Source: Pantoea cypripedii (lineage in GTDB: Bacteria > Pseudomonadota > Gammaproteobacteria > Enterobacterales > Enterobacteriaceae). From it: a DNA stretch of 64,000 bases. Shown piece after piece: positions 25,635-36,083 of this stretch; position 1 is the first letter of the stretch, and each line of letters opens with the position of its first letter. The notes under the pieces are model-generated. The model worked only from the letters and a program-made list of their open reading frames with translations, searched no databases and was not told the DNA's origin. The DNA lies in contig NZ_MLJI01000001.1 in the NCBI RefSeq assembly GCF_002095535.1, forward strand, positions 3,916,412 through 3,980,411, read 5' to 3'. A program made the position numbers and the translations under genes.

Positions 25635-26308
25635 TTAGCCTCGATGACGGAAGCCCGCTCAATGCGGGCTTTTTGTTGCTGGTAATAATTTTCGATTTCT
25701 TTCTCTGCTCTCCTGCGTCCCAGTTTCCCGACCGGGAAATGTCCCAGACCCAGTATGTATAAAATCATACCGACAACCAGGAAAAGTAATCCGGGAACTT
25801 CAGCGCGAATACCGACAAAGATAGCAAAGAAAATAATCGCCACCCCGACGCCCACCAAACAGAATGCTTCGATATAACGTTCCCTGATCTTTTTAGGGTT
25901 AATAAAAAGCTCACCCTCAACATTCACGCTGAGATAATGTCGGTGCATCACGAAGTATTTATTACTGCGTATTTCGCTGGAGCGGTCGATGATCTTTATC
26001 ACTTCATCCTGAATATGGCGATTCTCAATACCATACATGCGTTGGTTGACCAGCTGAATATATTGCTGCGCCAAACGGCTGCGATCCTCATTACTCAGAA
26101 ACGCGTTATCCAGCTGGCTGGCAACAAATTTTATCCGATTATTTAATGAGTTTTTGAAGATATGCTCACCCTTAATATCGGAAAACATACTTTTCAGCAT
26201 GCCGAGAACCGGAAAGAGCACCAGCAGGAGCAGGGTATAAAACGGATGGGCCTGGATAGCAGCTAATAACGTATCAATATGTTCGACTACGGCAGGATTC
26301 ATTATCAT
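25625..26308 (-). CDS. Uncharacterised three-span membrane protein
   Basis: A 225-227-residue protein I do not recognise. A hydrophobic N-terminal span (about residues 22-38) is followed by a ~105-residue charged soluble region ([29 protein letters not shown]...). Two close membrane spans (about 147-167 and 171-189) and a basic helical tail rich in Gln/Arg complete it. Base composition is more A/T-rich than neighbouring core genes, which suggests acquisition. It is alone between fbp and a chemoreceptor gene. Its 3' end contains the fbp terminator hairpin. The topology would place the central domain on one side of the membrane, possibly as a sensor or scaffold (speculative). Confidence 0.7.
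   Translation of the reverse strand: MIMNPAVVEHIDTLLAAIQAHPFYTLLLLVLFPVLGMLKSMFSDIKGEHIFKNSLNNRIKFVASQLDNAFLSNEDRSRLAQQYIQLVNQRMYGIENRHIQDEVIKIIDRSSEIRSNKYFVMHRHYLSVNVEGELFINPKKIRERYIEAFCLVGVGVAIIFFAIFVGIRAEVPGLLFLVVGMILYILGLGHFPVGKLGRRRAEKEIENYYQQQKARIERASVIEANQP
25651..25675 (+). terminator. fbp terminator embedded in the convergent gene
   Basis: AAGCCCGC-tcaat-GCGGGCTT stem followed by TTTTG. It lies wholly inside the coding sequence for the C-terminal QKARIERA region of the minus-strand membrane protein. Confidence 0.85.
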
Positions 26309-26370
26309 CTCCTTGATATTTTACCCTGATTAACGTAGCAGAATATCAGTAATGATGATCGTATCATTTT

Positions 26371-26398
26371 GTAGCGGCACAATTTATTGTGCCGCTAC
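26371..26398. repeat. Short palindromic intergenic repeat, copy 3
   Basis: Perfect 13-bp palindrome GTAGCGGCACAAT / ATTGTGCCGCTAC with a TT loop, immediately after the chemoreceptor gene stop. Confidence 0.75.
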
Positions 26399-26413
26399 CG
26401 ACCAGACCTTAAT

Positions 26414-27976
26414 TTACACCGTCGTTATACGAAACTGCGCCATAGAAGCCTGCAACTGCTGTGACTGCGCTTCGAGCGATTGCGTCGCGGCGCTGGCTTC
26501 TTCCACCAGTGCGGCGTTCTGCTGTGCCGCCTCATCCATCTGCGTCACCGCCTGATTGACCTGCTCAATGCCACGGCTCTGCTCCTCAGATGCTACTGAA
26601 ATCTCCTTCATCAACGCGGTCACACGCATCACTTCACTGGAGATTTCATCCATGGTTTCACCCGCCTGGGTGGCCATGTCAGTCCCCTCTTTGACCCGGA
26701 CCTGGGATTCGCTAATCAACTCACGAATCTCCTTGGCGGCGGTAGCGCTGCGGCCAGCGAGGGTTCGCACCTCATTGGCAACTACGGCAAAACCCCGTCC
26801 CTGCTCACCGGCGCGCGCCGCTTCCACAGAAGCATTCAACGCGAGGATATTGGTCTGGAAGGCGATGCCATCAATCACGCTGAGAATATCGGCAATACGG
26901 TCAGAACTGTGGGTGATTTCCCGCATCTTCTCCATCACATAACACACCACTTCGGCACCGCGATCAGCGGTATCCGAGACGCTGTTCGCCAGCTGGTGCG
27001 CCTGATGTGCGTTGCTGGCATTGAGGCGTACCGTCGCGGTGAGCTGCTCCATACTGGCAGCGGTCTGCTCCAGCGAGGCTGCGGATTCTTCGGTACGCTG
27101 TGACAAATGCACGGTACCTGCCGACAGTTCACGGCTGCCGACATCAATTTGCAGGCTGGCTTCGCGAACCTGGTTTACCGAATCACGCAAGGCCAGCTGC
27201 ATAGCGGCCAGCGCCTGATTCAGTCGGCCCAGTTCGTTATTGGCAGTGGCTGGCAGTGCCTGCGATAAATCCCCCTCCGCGACCTGTTGCAGGTGCCCGA
27301 TCGCCCCCTCCAGCGGACGCAGTAACAAACGACGCAACAACTGCCATGCCAGCACAATCATCAGCAGGGTCATCAGCACCGCGATGCCAATCAGGACTTT
27401 CATCTGTATTTCGTTGCGCGCCGCCTGGGCCAGTCGCTCGGCTGACACCTGATCGGCATAGCGGCTGAAATCCTGCACCGCTTTGGCGTAATTGGCGGCC
27501 AGCGTCGAAAGGTTGCCCTCCAGCACCGTGTAATATTCATCGGTATATTGCTTCTGCAACGCATCCATCATCGGCGTGATGCCCTGTTGCAGATAGGCAG
27601 CAAAGCTGGCGGCCACCGCGTCTGCCAGCGCTTTCCCCTGCACTGTCACCGTACCGGCATCGACAAAACTCTTCAGGTGTTGCTGCGAAGTGGCGACATC
27701 AGCCTGCGCCTGTTTCGTCACTGCGGCCCCTTCATCCAGCAAGCCGATTTCGATCTTGCGCACCGCCAGAGCGCCACTGGCGCGGGCGCGCATCAGGTCT
27801 GCGTTGCTTTGATACAGGCTATTGAGTTCAACACCCTGGATGCGATTGATAACATCCAGCGACTGATTACCTGCATTGATGGCGTAAATGCCCAGAGTGC
27901 TGACCGCCAGCAGCAGTAGCGTCATAAAAGCGAGTAAAGCGAGTAAACCGGTCCGTATTGATAAATTTTTGATCAT
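26414..27976 (-). CDS. Methyl-accepting chemotaxis protein (four-helix-bundle sensor)
   Basis: A 520-residue transmembrane chemoreceptor: TM1 (about residues 11-31), a periplasmic helical sensor (32-190, Tar/Tsr-like 4HB type), TM2 (193-213), HAMP, and a signalling hairpin with the tip [39 protein letters not shown]. The C-terminus (ASMAQFRITTV) lacks the NWETF-type pentapeptide that tethers CheR/CheB, so methylation probably depends on other receptors. A sigma-28-type promoter precedes it. The ligand cannot be told from sequence. Confidence 0.93.
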   Translation of the reverse strand: MIKNLSIRTGLLALLAFMTLLLLAVSTLGIYAINAGNQSLDVINRIQGVELNSLYQSNADLMRARASGALAVRKIEIGLLDEGAAVTKQAQADVATSQQHLKSFVDAGTVTVQGKALADAVAASFAAYLQQGITPMMDALQKQYTDEYYTVLEGNLSTLAANYAKAVQDFSRYADQVSAERLAQAARNEIQMKVLIGIAVLMTLLMIVLAWQLLRRLLLRPLEGAIGHLQQVAEGDLSQALPATANNELGRLNQALAAMQLALRDSVNQVREASLQIDVGSRELSAGTVHLSQRTEESAASLEQTAASMEQLTATVRLNASNAHQAHQLANSVSDTADRGAEVVCYVMEKMREITHSSDRIADILSVIDGIAFQTNILALNASVEAARAGEQGRGFAVVANEVRTLAGRSATAAKEIRELISESQVRVKEGTDMATQAGETMDEISSEVMRVTALMKEISVASEEQSRGIEQVNQAVTQMDEAAQQNAALVEEASAATQSLEAQSQQLQASMAQFRITTV

Positions 27977-28033
27977 GATAGTACCCGTGTGTATGAAAAA
28001 AGGCAGAAATCCAGCAGCCCTAAAACGGATAAG

Positions 28034-28061
28034 TTATCGGCAGTCACTTTGCTAAACTTTA
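28034..28061 (-). promoter_or_regulatory. FliA (sigma-28)-like promoter of the first chemoreceptor
   Basis: The minus strand reads TAAAGTTT-N12-GCCGATAA, a perfect match to both flagellar-class hexamer regions, with a spacer one base longer than the usual 11. It lies about 60 nt upstream of the chemoreceptor start. Confidence 0.8.
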
Positions 28062-28146
28062 ACCACTGTTGATGGTCAATGAGCTGATGATCACCCTTTC
28101 TTCAAAATCGCTAAAGTCATCTTCATCCCGAATAAGGAATATCACG

Positions 28147-28560
28147 ATGAATAAATACTTCCCGGTTGCCTGTCTGTTACTGAGCGGTTATGCGACTGCG
28201 CAGGAAAATGCCATCGACCTGAAGTTACAGCAGTGTCTGAATAAGGAATCCAGCACTGTCGCGCTCACGCAATGTTACGACAGTGCAAATAAAGCATGGG
28301 ATCAGGAGATGAATCAGCAATACGCGCAGGCAATGAAAAAATTAACCGGTGAACCTAAAGCCAAATTACGCAGCGCACAACGCGCCTGGCTGGCTTACCG
28401 TGACAGCTGGCTGGAGGCCAGCAGGAGTTACTTCTTTGCCAGCCAGGGCACGATGGCATCGCTTTCCCTGGGGGCACAGGGCGTGAATCTGGTGCGCAAC
28501 CAGGCACTGATGCTGCAATCAATTAACAAAGGCAGTTGCGCCAATCCCGATGATTGTTGA
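28147..28560 (+). CDS. LprI-like (DUF1311) secreted protein
   Basis: A 137-residue predicted periplasmic protein. A signal peptide (YFPVACLLLSGYATAQ) is followed by the LprI/DUF1311 core (QCLNKESSTVALTQCYDSANKAWDQEMNQQYAQAMKKL...RSAQRAWLAYRDSW) and a second cysteine pair near the C-terminus (GSCANPDDC). Family members include lysozyme inhibitors and small envelope proteins, so a protective role against host lysozyme is possible but unproven. ATG 28147 follows AAGGA. The longer frame upstream is not conserved-looking. Confidence 0.82.
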   Translation: MNKYFPVACLLLSGYATAQENAIDLKLQQCLNKESSTVALTQCYDSANKAWDQEMNQQYAQAMKKLTGEPKAKLRSAQRAWLAYRDSWLEASRSYFFASQGTMASLSLGAQGVNLVRNQALMLQSINKGSCANPDDC

Positions 28561-28632
28561 TAAATGGGGGCGGTAAAAAAACCGCTTCGAGCTGGTCGTT
28601 GCCAGTGCCCCTTCAATCCTCTGGGAGAAATC

Positions 28633-29082
28633 ATGGCTGCTTATGCCTCCACCATTATTCTGGTTTGCCTCGCTGTGCTCAGTTATTTCGTTCATAACAA
28701 CGCAGTCACCATCTCGATTCTGCTTCTGCTGGTGATCAAAATTACCCCGCTGGCACAATTCTTCCCTTATGTGGAAAAGCAGGGTATTCAGCTCGGCATC
28801 ATTATTCTTACCGTGGCGGTGATGGCCCCGCTGGCCAGCGGCTCGCTGCCCGCTTCCTCGCTGATTAAGTCGTTCGCTAACTGGCAATCGATTGTGGCCA
28901 TTCTGGTGGGGGTATTTGTCGCCTGGCTTGGCGGTCGTGGCGTGCATTTTATGAGCGCACAACCTTCGGTGATTGGCGGCTTACTGATTGGTACGGTGAT
29001 TGGTGTGGCCTTCTTCCGTGGCGTTCCAGTAGGGCCATTGATTGCCGCAGGTATCGTCTCGTTGTTTGTGGCGGCGAAGTAA
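28633..29082 (+). CDS. yeaL: YeaL, UPF0756/DUF441 membrane protein
   Basis: A 149-residue inner-membrane protein with four to five spans, matching E. coli YeaL ([90 protein letters not shown]). Function unknown. The start ATG 28633 is preceded by GGGAGAA. In E. coli yeaL is at a different chromosomal place, so it has moved here or there. Confidence 0.9.
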   Translation: MAAYASTIILVCLAVLSYFVHNNAVTISILLLLVIKITPLAQFFPYVEKQGIQLGIIILTVAVMAPLASGSLPASSLIKSFANWQSIVAILVGVFVAWLGGRGVHFMSAQPSVIGGLLIGTVIGVAFFRGVPVGPLIAAGIVSLFVAAK

Positions 29083-29138
29083 GCGGCTGGACCATTCCGA
29101 AACGCCAAAAAGGGGGCATACTTTCAGAGTCAGTTGGC

Positions 29139-29144
29139 TATAAT
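29139..29144 (+). promoter_or_regulatory. Probable ppa promoter -10 box
   Basis: A TATAAT sits in the small palindrome GGCTATAATAGCC about 38 nt before the ppa start. The -35 region is poor, so the promoter may need other help. Confidence 0.55.
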
Positions 29145-29182
29145 AGCCGACACTCAACTTACGACTAATGAAGGAAAGCCAG

Positions 29183-29713
29183 ATGAGTTTGAACCAGGTG
29201 CCCGCAGGTAAAGATCTGCCAGAAGATATCTATGTCATCATCGAGATCCCGGCCAATGCCGATCCGATCAAATATGAAGTGGACAAAGAGTCTGGCGCCC
29301 TGTTTGTAGACCGTTTCATGTCTACCGCCATGTTCTATCCGTGCAACTACGGTTACATCAACCACACCCTGTCTCTGGATGGTGACCCGGTTGACGTACT
29401 GGTGCCGACCCCGTATCCGCTGGAGCCGGGTTCTGTGATCCGTTGCCGTCCGGTTGGCGTGCTGAAAATGACCGACGAATCCGGTGAAGATGCCAAACTG
29501 GTTGCCGTACCGCACACCAAGCTGAGCAAAGAGTACGATCACATCAAAGATGTGAACGACCTGCCGGAACTGCTGCGTGCACAGATCACCCATTTCTTTG
29601 AGCACTACAAAGATCTGGAAAAAGGCAAATGGGTTAAAGTTGACGGCTGGGATAACGCTGAAGCGGCCAAAGCCGAGATCATCTCTTCTTACGAGCGCGC
29701 GCAGAAGAAATAA
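29183..29713 (+). CDS. ppa: Inorganic pyrophosphatase
   Basis: Essential family I soluble pyrophosphatase of 176 residues, removing PPi from biosynthesis. Motifs: [62 protein letters not shown] (metal-binding Asp residues in DGDPVDV), [13 protein letters not shown] and [17 protein letters not shown]. It is nearly identical to E. coli Ppa. The start ATG 29183 ([13 protein letters not shown]) has AAGGA upstream. Confidence 0.97.
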   Translation: MSLNQVPAGKDLPEDIYVIIEIPANADPIKYEVDKESGALFVDRFMSTAMFYPCNYGYINHTLSLDGDPVDVLVPTPYPLEPGSVIRCRPVGVLKMTDESGEDAKLVAVPHTKLSKEYDHIKDVNDLPELLRAQITHFFEHYKDLEKGKWVKVDGWDNAEAAKAEIISSYERAQKK

Positions 29714-29739
29714 TTCTGCTGCCCTTCGCGCATAAAAAA

Positions 29740-29767
29740 ACACCGTCCAACTGGACGGTGTTTTATT
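29740..29767. terminator. Bidirectional terminator between ppa and ytfP
   Basis: ACACCGTCC-aact-GGACGGTGT stem flanked by an A-run on the left and TTTTATTT on the right. It serves ppa (+) and the convergent ytfP (-). Confidence 0.9.
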
Positions 29768-30120
29768 TATGCTTCTGATTCGTTATCACGCTGCAACCAG
29801 TCACCACTGATGATGCGCGAGCGACCGGTAACCGGACGCTGGTAAACGTACAGCCAGGCGCTGCCGAAGGGCGTCTGGATTAACTGGCGTTTGTATTCGC
29901 CATTTTTGGTGCGCAGGGCATCCAATTCGCCAAGGGTGCTGGCGTCGATGCGATAAACCTCGCAACTGACATTGCCCTCACCCTCAATCACGCCAGGATA
30001 GTGACCGAGATTGTAGAGTTCGTACCCTTCAATCTGGTGGTCACCAAGCCATTGCGCATTCGTCATCCAGTGACTGTTTCCCTGTTTGCGCCGTAAACTG
30101 CCGTAGACAATTATTCGCAT
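29767..30120 (-). CDS. ytfP: Gamma-glutamylcyclotransferase-like protein YtfP
   Basis: A 117-residue GGCT/AIG2-fold protein opening with MRIIVYGSLRRKQGN, the conserved Y-G-S-L loop, and containing EVYRIDASTLGELDALR with the conserved catalytic-type glutamate region. E. coli YtfP is structurally a gamma-glutamylcyclotransferase-like protein with unproven activity. It lies two bases after tamB, forming a tamA-tamB-ytfP operon as in E. coli. Confidence 0.93.
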   Translation of the reverse strand: MRIIVYGSLRRKQGNSHWMTNAQWLGDHQIEGYELYNLGHYPGVIEGEGNVSCEVYRIDASTLGELDALRTKNGEYKRQLIQTPFGSAWLYVYQRPVTGRSRIISGDWLQRDNESEA

Positions 30121-30122
30121 TG

Positions 30123-33100
30123 CTAAAACTCAAACTGATAGAGCAAATCGAGTGCCTGATCAACACCAGACACAGCTTCCAAATAAAGTTTGGGCATCAG
30201 GCGATAACGCAAGGTTAAGGTCGCCAGTGAATCAAATATGCCAACACCGTATTTTACTTGCAGACCCGGTAGCACATAACCGCTCACCTGCACCTGCTGG
30301 CTATCGCCAACGCCGGTGGTATCAAGCGCAAGGTTACTGACGCCGAACGTCTCGCCGATTTTACCCATAACCTGCCCACTTTGTGCAACCCCCAGACCAA
30401 TTAACGCTGAAGTTAATGCGTTACTGTCGCCATTGGCATCAAGTCCCTGACCGCGCAACAGATAAGACAACGCCTCCTGCTGCGACATCGTCGGGTCGGA
30501 GAAGATTTCAACTTTCGGCTCATCAGCTAACCCGGTGACGCGGATACCTGCGGTGACGTCATCCTCGGTGGAGTCCGGGTTACGAATCGCTTCCAGATTA
30601 AGATAAGGCTGATCCGGCGGTCCGGCAAATTGCAGCTCACCTTTGCGCACAATCAGATCCTGACCATAAGCATGGAAACGACCATCCGGGATATTAATCT
30701 GGCCGTTTAAGCCGAGACCGGTTCTATCCTGCACCAGCTTCAGGTCACCGTTCAGCTTGGCTTTCAGGCCAAAGGCTGACAGGCGCACATCGTTGCCGAC
30801 GTGGATAACCAGATTGCTGTTGATCGGGATCGCCGTGGTTTTCGGCTGAATCGGCTTCAGATTCTGGTCCAGCATCACCTCATCCGACGACACGCCAGTC
30901 GCGCTGGCCGGTACTTCCTGCACCGTGATGCGCGCCCACGGGATATCCACCCGACCATCAAGATTGAAGGCGGCGGGTGTCGCTTCAAACACCAGGTCTG
31001 GCGACACGTCCATGCGCACCATCGGCGGCACAGTGACACGTACCCGGCTTCCCTGCGCAGCAATGCGCGCCCGCCAGTTATTCAGCTGGCTCCAGTCGGC
31101 GTTCCCGTTGAGGTTGATGTTGCCCTGCGCGGTCTGAATCAACCCATTGAGGGTAGAACTCATACCGTTAAACACCATGTTGAGATTGGCGGCAGTGAGG
31201 GCAACCGGCATAAAGCTGGCTTCCACATTGACGCCACTCAGCCCCAGCTGGCCGAATACCTGCGGCTGTTGCAGATTACCGCCGAGACGCAGGGCGCTGT
31301 TGAGATTGCCTTTGATTTTCTCGCCCTGCATCAATGCCGGGTTGAACATCGCCAGCGAAATATTGCTGATATTCACGTTACCCGACAGCTGACGACGGTG
31401 CTGCGGATCGGCGATTTGCACGTCACCGCTCAGCTGTCCATTGTTGGCGATGTGTATCAGCCAGTCGAGCTGGGCACGGCCATTACGCAGCGCGGCATTC
31501 AGGTTGAGAGTGTCGAAGGCGATGGGCAAGGTGTTGCCCTGCACATCCTGCTCCACTTTCACGCCGTTGCCTTTCAGCGAGACGGTACCGGTCGGCAACG
31601 CGCCGTCGGCAGTCCAGTTAACCCGTGCATCACCGCTGAACACCCCTGCCAGTTTGGTTTCATCGGTCAGGAACGGTTTGAGCATCGCCAAATCAAAGCG
31701 GCTGAGCACCACATGCGCATGGCCGCTGGCTCCCGCTTCAATCGGTTCCGGCACACACAGTTGCGCGTTCGGGTTCTGCCAGCAGTGTGGCCCAATGGTG
31801 GCGGTCTGCTTGCTGTTGAGATAATCAATCGCCATGGTACGCGTCAGACGCCACTCGCCCACCGGCGTATCGAAGCGGGTATTATTCAACGTGCCCTGCC
31901 AGTGCTGGGTTTTGCGATCAAAGCTGCCGTTCAGCGCCAGCTGACCGGAGACCGGCTCGCCCTGCACCTCAAGTTTTAGCTGATGCTGCTTCTCGTTGCC
32001 GTCGGCATTGAGCGTCAGCAATTTAATTGCCAGCGCATCCTGTTTCAGCTGCTCCACCCGCAACTGCACTTTACCCGCAATCTGGTCACTGGATTTCACA
32101 TCCCCCTGCAACAGCACGCGCGCAATTTGCAGTTGCTGCCAGCGCAGGCCAGTGGCGGTAAGGTCGGCCAGCAGTTGCGGAGCCTGTAGCGTCCCGCGCG
32201 CCTTGATGGTGCCTTTCGCCACCCCACCCAGCCCTGGCAACGCGTTGTCGAGATGCGGAGCATCAATGCTGGCATCCAGATTCAGCGCATCGCCCAGTTC
32301 ACCTTTGACGTCTACATGGTTACGCCCCAGCACCAGGTTGATACCGGGGATTTTCCACTGATTGTAGCTATTGCCGGTCAGGGAGCCGTCAGCGCTGACC
32401 GCGTTCTGTTTGACGTTCCCTTTCAGCTGTAGCTGCGGCACGCTCAGTTGCCAGCTGCCGCCATACAGGCTGCCGCGCGTGGCGATTTTGCCATCCAGCT
32501 TCGCTGGCCAGTCCGGGTATTGTTTTGCGGTATTGATGCCGGACAACGTCAGCTCACTGCGCCAGCTAATCGCTTTGCTCCAGTCCACCAGCGCGGTCAG
32601 GTCGATATTGCCCTGCAACGCCGCCACGCGCAGTTTGTCGAGGCTGAACTGCTGTACATTCCCTTTGCCATCAAGAGAAATCGCCGCTGGCGGCACTCCT
32701 TCGCCCTTCACGGCGGTACGCAGCGACATCACATAATCGGTGGCTTTGCCCTTGAACTGATAATCCAGGTTGTCGGCCTGGTACTGCACCGGACCGGTCA
32801 GCGGCCAGCGCAATTCCGGGCTGGTAAGCCTGAGCGATAACGGCAAACCCGCCACGGCAGGCTGTGCTGCAGCATCCAGCTGCGCCTGGACCGGACCGGA
32901 CAAATTGAGCGCCAGTTTCAGCTCATCACGCAGCGCACCGCTGAGATTCATTTTAATCTTCTCGCCCTTAATCGGGTCGAGATTCACCGCGCCGTTAAGG
33001 GCAAAGTTTACCGGCCAGTTATCCGCCAGAGTGGCATCGCCGCTGGCGTTAAGTTGCCCCTGAGTCGAATCCACAGCGAAGGTTTCCAGTTGCAGATGGC

Positions 33101-33893
33101 GATCGGCAGTCCGGGCCTTCAGCAACAGGCTGTTGATGGTGACATCGGTATCGCCGGTAATACGCAGCTGTTTGCCCGTCAGTTCCTGCACGGTGATATC
33201 CAGCGGCAGCTGGAAGTCTGGCAGTGCGGGCAGCAGCGGTTGCGCGAACATCGCCTGCAACGTCTCACCCAGCGGTTTTTCATCCGGTTTAGGCTGCTGT
33301 ACTTTCGGCTGCACCACCTGTTCATCCGCCACTTTGGCCGCTTTTGGCAACGCAATCAGCAAACTTTCGATATGGGTGGGGGTCAGCGTCAGGGCGCGGT
33401 TCTGCCATTGCATACCGGTGGTGAAATCGAGCAGCGAAACCGCCGTGTCATCCACTTTGACATTGATGTTGTGCAGCCCGACTTTACTCAGCGTGATCGG
33501 ATAAGGCGTGCTGAGGTTGGTGCTGCCGCTCGACTGCTCCTGCGGGGGCGTACTGGCTGGTGCCATTTGCTTGCTATCCACCACCACGCTGACATCCTGC
33601 AACGCGATATCGTTGACGCACACCGACGAGTGCAGCAGGCAGTTGAGATTGAGCGCCAGATGGAAGCGCCCGGCATCGACGCTCACCCCCGGCATACTGT
33701 ACTTCACCCCGCTCAGCGTCAGATCGCGCCAGCCACCTTCAACGTTGTCGATCGACAAACCCGGCACCCAGCGATCGGCGCCCTTCAACAGCAGATGCAA
33801 ACCCGGTGTGGTGCCAATCAGGAAAGCCATGCTGCCAACAATCAGCAGCAGAAAAATACCAAAACCAATCAGGACCTTTTTCCACAGCTTCAT
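30123..33893 (-). CDS. tamB: Translocation and assembly module subunit TamB
   Basis: A 1256-residue inner-membrane-anchored AsmA-like protein. It spans the periplasm as a long beta-taco groove and, with TamA and relatives YhdP and YdbH, moves phospholipids to the outer membrane and aids assembly of some outer-membrane proteins. An N-terminal anchor ([24 protein letters not shown]) is followed by long repetitive beta-rich sequence. The C-terminal DUF490 domain holds [18 protein letters not shown] and ends [11 protein letters not shown]. Its ATG overlaps the tamA stop by four bases. Confidence 0.96.
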   Translation of the reverse strand: MKLWKKVLIGFGIFLLLIVGSMAFLIGTTPGLHLLLKGADRWVPGLSIDNVEGGWRDLTLSGVKYSMPGVSVDAGRFHLALNLNCLLHSSVCVNDIALQDVSVVVDSKQMAPASTPPQEQSSGSTNLSTPYPITLSKVGLHNINVKVDDTAVSLLDFTTGMQWQNRALTLTPTHIESLLIALPKAAKVADEQVVQPKVQQPKPDEKPLGETLQAMFAQPLLPALPDFQLPLDITVQELTGKQLRITGDTDVTINSLLLKARTADRHLQLETFAVDSTQGQLNASGDATLADNWPVNFALNGAVNLDPIKGEKIKMNLSGALRDELKLALNLSGPVQAQLDAAAQPAVAGLPLSLRLTSPELRWPLTGPVQYQADNLDYQFKGKATDYVMSLRTAVKGEGVPPAAISLDGKGNVQQFSLDKLRVAALQGNIDLTALVDWSKAISWRSELTLSGINTAKQYPDWPAKLDGKIATRGSLYGGSWQLSVPQLQLKGNVKQNAVSADGSLTGNSYNQWKIPGINLVLGRNHVDVKGELGDALNLDASIDAPHLDNALPGLGGVAKGTIKARGTLQAPQLLADLTATGLRWQQLQIARVLLQGDVKSSDQIAGKVQLRVEQLKQDALAIKLLTLNADGNEKQHQLKLEVQGEPVSGQLALNGSFDRKTQHWQGTLNNTRFDTPVGEWRLTRTMAIDYLNSKQTATIGPHCWQNPNAQLCVPEPIEAGASGHAHVVLSRFDLAMLKPFLTDETKLAGVFSGDARVNWTADGALPTGTVSLKGNGVKVEQDVQGNTLPIAFDTLNLNAALRNGRAQLDWLIHIANNGQLSGDVQIADPQHRRQLSGNVNISNISLAMFNPALMQGEKIKGNLNSALRLGGNLQQPQVFGQLGLSGVNVEASFMPVALTAANLNMVFNGMSSTLNGLIQTAQGNINLNGNADWSQLNNWRARIAAQGSRVRVTVPPMVRMDVSPDLVFEATPAAFNLDGRVDIPWARITVQEVPASATGVSSDEVMLDQNLKPIQPKTTAIPINSNLVIHVGNDVRLSAFGLKAKLNGDLKLVQDRTGLGLNGQINIPDGRFHAYGQDLIVRKGELQFAGPPDQPYLNLEAIRNPDSTEDDVTAGIRVTGLADEPKVEIFSDPTMSQQEALSYLLRGQGLDANGDSNALTSALIGLGVAQSGQVMGKIGETFGVSNLALDTTGVGDSQQVQVSGYVLPGLQVKYGVGIFDSLATLTLRYRLMPKLYLEAVSGVDQALDLLYQFEF

Positions 33894-35629
33894 AGTTCAG
33901 GCCCCAGTCCGATATAAAATTGCAATCCGTGCTCCTCGCTATCACCAATCGGGCGGGCGATATCAAGTTTGATCGGCCCGACCGGAGAGGCCCAGCGCAC
34001 GCCGAAGCCCGCACCGGTTTTGAAGTTGCTTTGTTTGATATCGTTAACCGCTTCACCGGAGTCGATGAACACCGCTCCCCACCATTTTCCGCTCACGTTG
34101 TACTGATATTCGAGCGAACCGGTCGCCAGTTTGGATGCACCGGTCAGCTTGCCATTGTCATCGCGTGGCGAGATGCCCTGATATTTGTAGCCGCGAATAC
34201 TGCGGTCCCCCCCGGCGAAGAAGCGCAGGTCAGGTGGCACTTTGTCGAAGTCGTTGGTTTCGATCCAGCCAAGATTGCCGCGTATCACAAAACGGTTTTT
34301 CTCACCCAGCGTACGGATCCAGACGTTTTGCGCTTGCAGGATCAGGAAATCGACATCCGATCCCCAGGTGGTATCCGATACATCAGCGGAATAGCGCTGC
34401 GAGTCACCCCAGGTGGGCATCAAACCACCGCGCGAACGGGTGCGGCTCAGGCTGACGCCAGGATAAAGCAGCATGGTGGTGTTGGTGACGCTGCCCTGAG
34501 TAAAGTGATCGAGGCTCCAGCGCAGGTTGATCGCCCGCTGCCAGCCGCTGCTGCTATCCCAGTTACGCGATACGCCGAGCGTGCTGGTATCGGCTTTGGT
34601 GTCGTTCAGATCGGTGCGTTTCAGCCCGGCGGAGAAGGTGTAGTACTGTTCCAGCGGGCTTTTCAGCAGCGGGACTTTGTAGCTCAGATCGATCTGCTGT
34701 TCTGGCGCTGAAATATAGGCGCTGGTGGCCAGACTGTGGCCGCTATCGTTGATCCAGGGCTTTTTCCAGGTGCCTTTCAGACGCGGGCCCACATCGGTGG
34801 AATAGCCAATACCGGTTTCCAGCGTATTTTCTACTCGCGGAGACACGGCCGCGTTGAGCGGCAGTACCTTGGTCTGACGCCCTTTGGCAAAGTCCGGTGC
34901 CACCACCACCGAATTGAACCAGCCGGTGGCGGAAAGACGACGGTTCAGTTCCGCCAGATCACGCGAACTGTAAGGGTCGCCCTTTTTGAACGGCACCAGA
35001 TTGCGCAGGTAAGCTTCCTGGATCTGGGAGCCCTGGAAAGTGACATCGCCAAAGCGATAGCGCGGGCCGCTGTCGTAGTCGATATCCCAGAAAGCCTCCC
35101 GGCGTTCAACGGATACACCAAGCTGGCTTTGCTTAAAGTCACCATCAAAATAACCATTACGCAGTGCCAGGCTGGAAAAACCGCTTTTAAATCTATCGTA
35201 ATCACCGTGGTTAAGCTGGGTACCGACCTTCGGCGTGCCCTGTTTAACCCAGGCTTTGTAATCAGGATCGTTTCTTGCCGCACCCTCTACCACGATGGTG
35301 CTGCCGCCAATCTTTACCGGCTCTCCGGCCGTGACGCGCGCGATCAATACCGGACGTCCACCCTGTGGCGGTGCCGGACGCGATTCAAAATCAATCTGTG
35401 GTTCATAGTAACCGAGTGCGCGCAAACCTTCTTTCACCGCGACGGAAACACGGGCGCGAAAACGACCATCGTTAGAAACCTCGTCGCTACCAATGGTGGA
35501 GAGACGCGCCCTGACGTTTTTCTCTAAATCCCCGGATAAACCTTCCAGCTGCAATCGCACCTTAGCCGCCTCAAGAGCGGGTGCCACCAGCAGCAGGCTG
35601 GCTATGCAATAAATATGAAATCGTGGCAC
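33890..35629 (-). CDS. tamA: Outer-membrane translocation subunit TamA
   Basis: Omp85-family outer-membrane protein of 579 residues. A signal peptide is followed by three POTRA domains (about residues 22-265) and a 16-strand barrel carrying the Omp85 landmarks [18 protein letters not shown] and a [15 protein letters not shown]-terminal strand, ending FYIGLGPEL. It pairs with TamB. It is divergent from paeA; the msrA gene that sits here in E. coli is absent. Confidence 0.96.
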   Translation of the reverse strand: MPRFHIYCIASLLLVAPALEAAKVRLQLEGLSGDLEKNVRARLSTIGSDEVSNDGRFRARVSVAVKEGLRALGYYEPQIDFESRPAPPQGGRPVLIARVTAGEPVKIGGSTIVVEGAARNDPDYKAWVKQGTPKVGTQLNHGDYDRFKSGFSSLALRNGYFDGDFKQSQLGVSVERREAFWDIDYDSGPRYRFGDVTFQGSQIQEAYLRNLVPFKKGDPYSSRDLAELNRRLSATGWFNSVVVAPDFAKGRQTKVLPLNAAVSPRVENTLETGIGYSTDVGPRLKGTWKKPWINDSGHSLATSAYISAPEQQIDLSYKVPLLKSPLEQYYTFSAGLKRTDLNDTKADTSTLGVSRNWDSSSGWQRAINLRWSLDHFTQGSVTNTTMLLYPGVSLSRTRSRGGLMPTWGDSQRYSADVSDTTWGSDVDFLILQAQNVWIRTLGEKNRFVIRGNLGWIETNDFDKVPPDLRFFAGGDRSIRGYKYQGISPRDDNGKLTGASKLATGSLEYQYNVSGKWWGAVFIDSGEAVNDIKQSNFKTGAGFGVRWASPVGPIKLDIARPIGDSEEHGLQFYIGLGPEL

Positions 35630-36083
35630 GCTTACTCCTGTTAATAATGCCTGCCCCTATTCCGCAGGGGCATGTATCTGTTTCGCGGGTAAAATCCAGC
35701 GCAGGCATACCCATCAGCATAGCCGCTCTTTTCCCCGAACAGCTGTGTAAACGCGGCAATTAAGCCAAATCGTCACTATTGTCGGCAAATGACGGGATCG
35801 ATACAACAACGAAGCGGCGCTTCTGTGGTTTACCAGCACGCACTCAGACTATTCTTAAGCCGCCTGACGTCTCCGCTAGCGGCATGATAAGTGCTGCTGC
35901 TATAATCAGCGTCCTGCAGGCAACACCTGCATTCATTTCTGCCCCGACGCTTAACTGCCTTGTCGAATTGGCGCAGACATTTTTGGCACGGATAGCCCTG
36001 TTTGATTGGTGAGTACCGGACGTACGCCCATTCCCATGCTGCCCAGGCCAAAAATGACAAGTGATTAACCCAACGGATCTTTT
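35630..36083. other. tamA-paeA intergenic region and long paeA leader
   Basis: A 454-bp gap with no credible ORF and no msrA remnant that I can recognise. On the plus strand an extended -10 box (TGCTATAAT) at 35898-35906 would give paeA a leader of about 170 nt. A small hairpin (CCTGCAGG region at 35914-35930) sits near its start. I see no match to the known yybP-ykoY (Mn) leader. Confidence 0.55.
35898..35906 (+). promoter_or_regulatory. Extended -10 promoter for paeA
   Basis: TGCTATAAT with a perfect TATAAT hexamer at 35901-35906 and the TG extension. No good -35 box is visible at the correct distance. Confidence 0.6.

Noticed and set aside
30801..31979. 392-codon plus-strand ORF inside tamB
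   Set aside because: Antisense shadow of a real 1256-residue gene; composition is biased and no family is recognisable.
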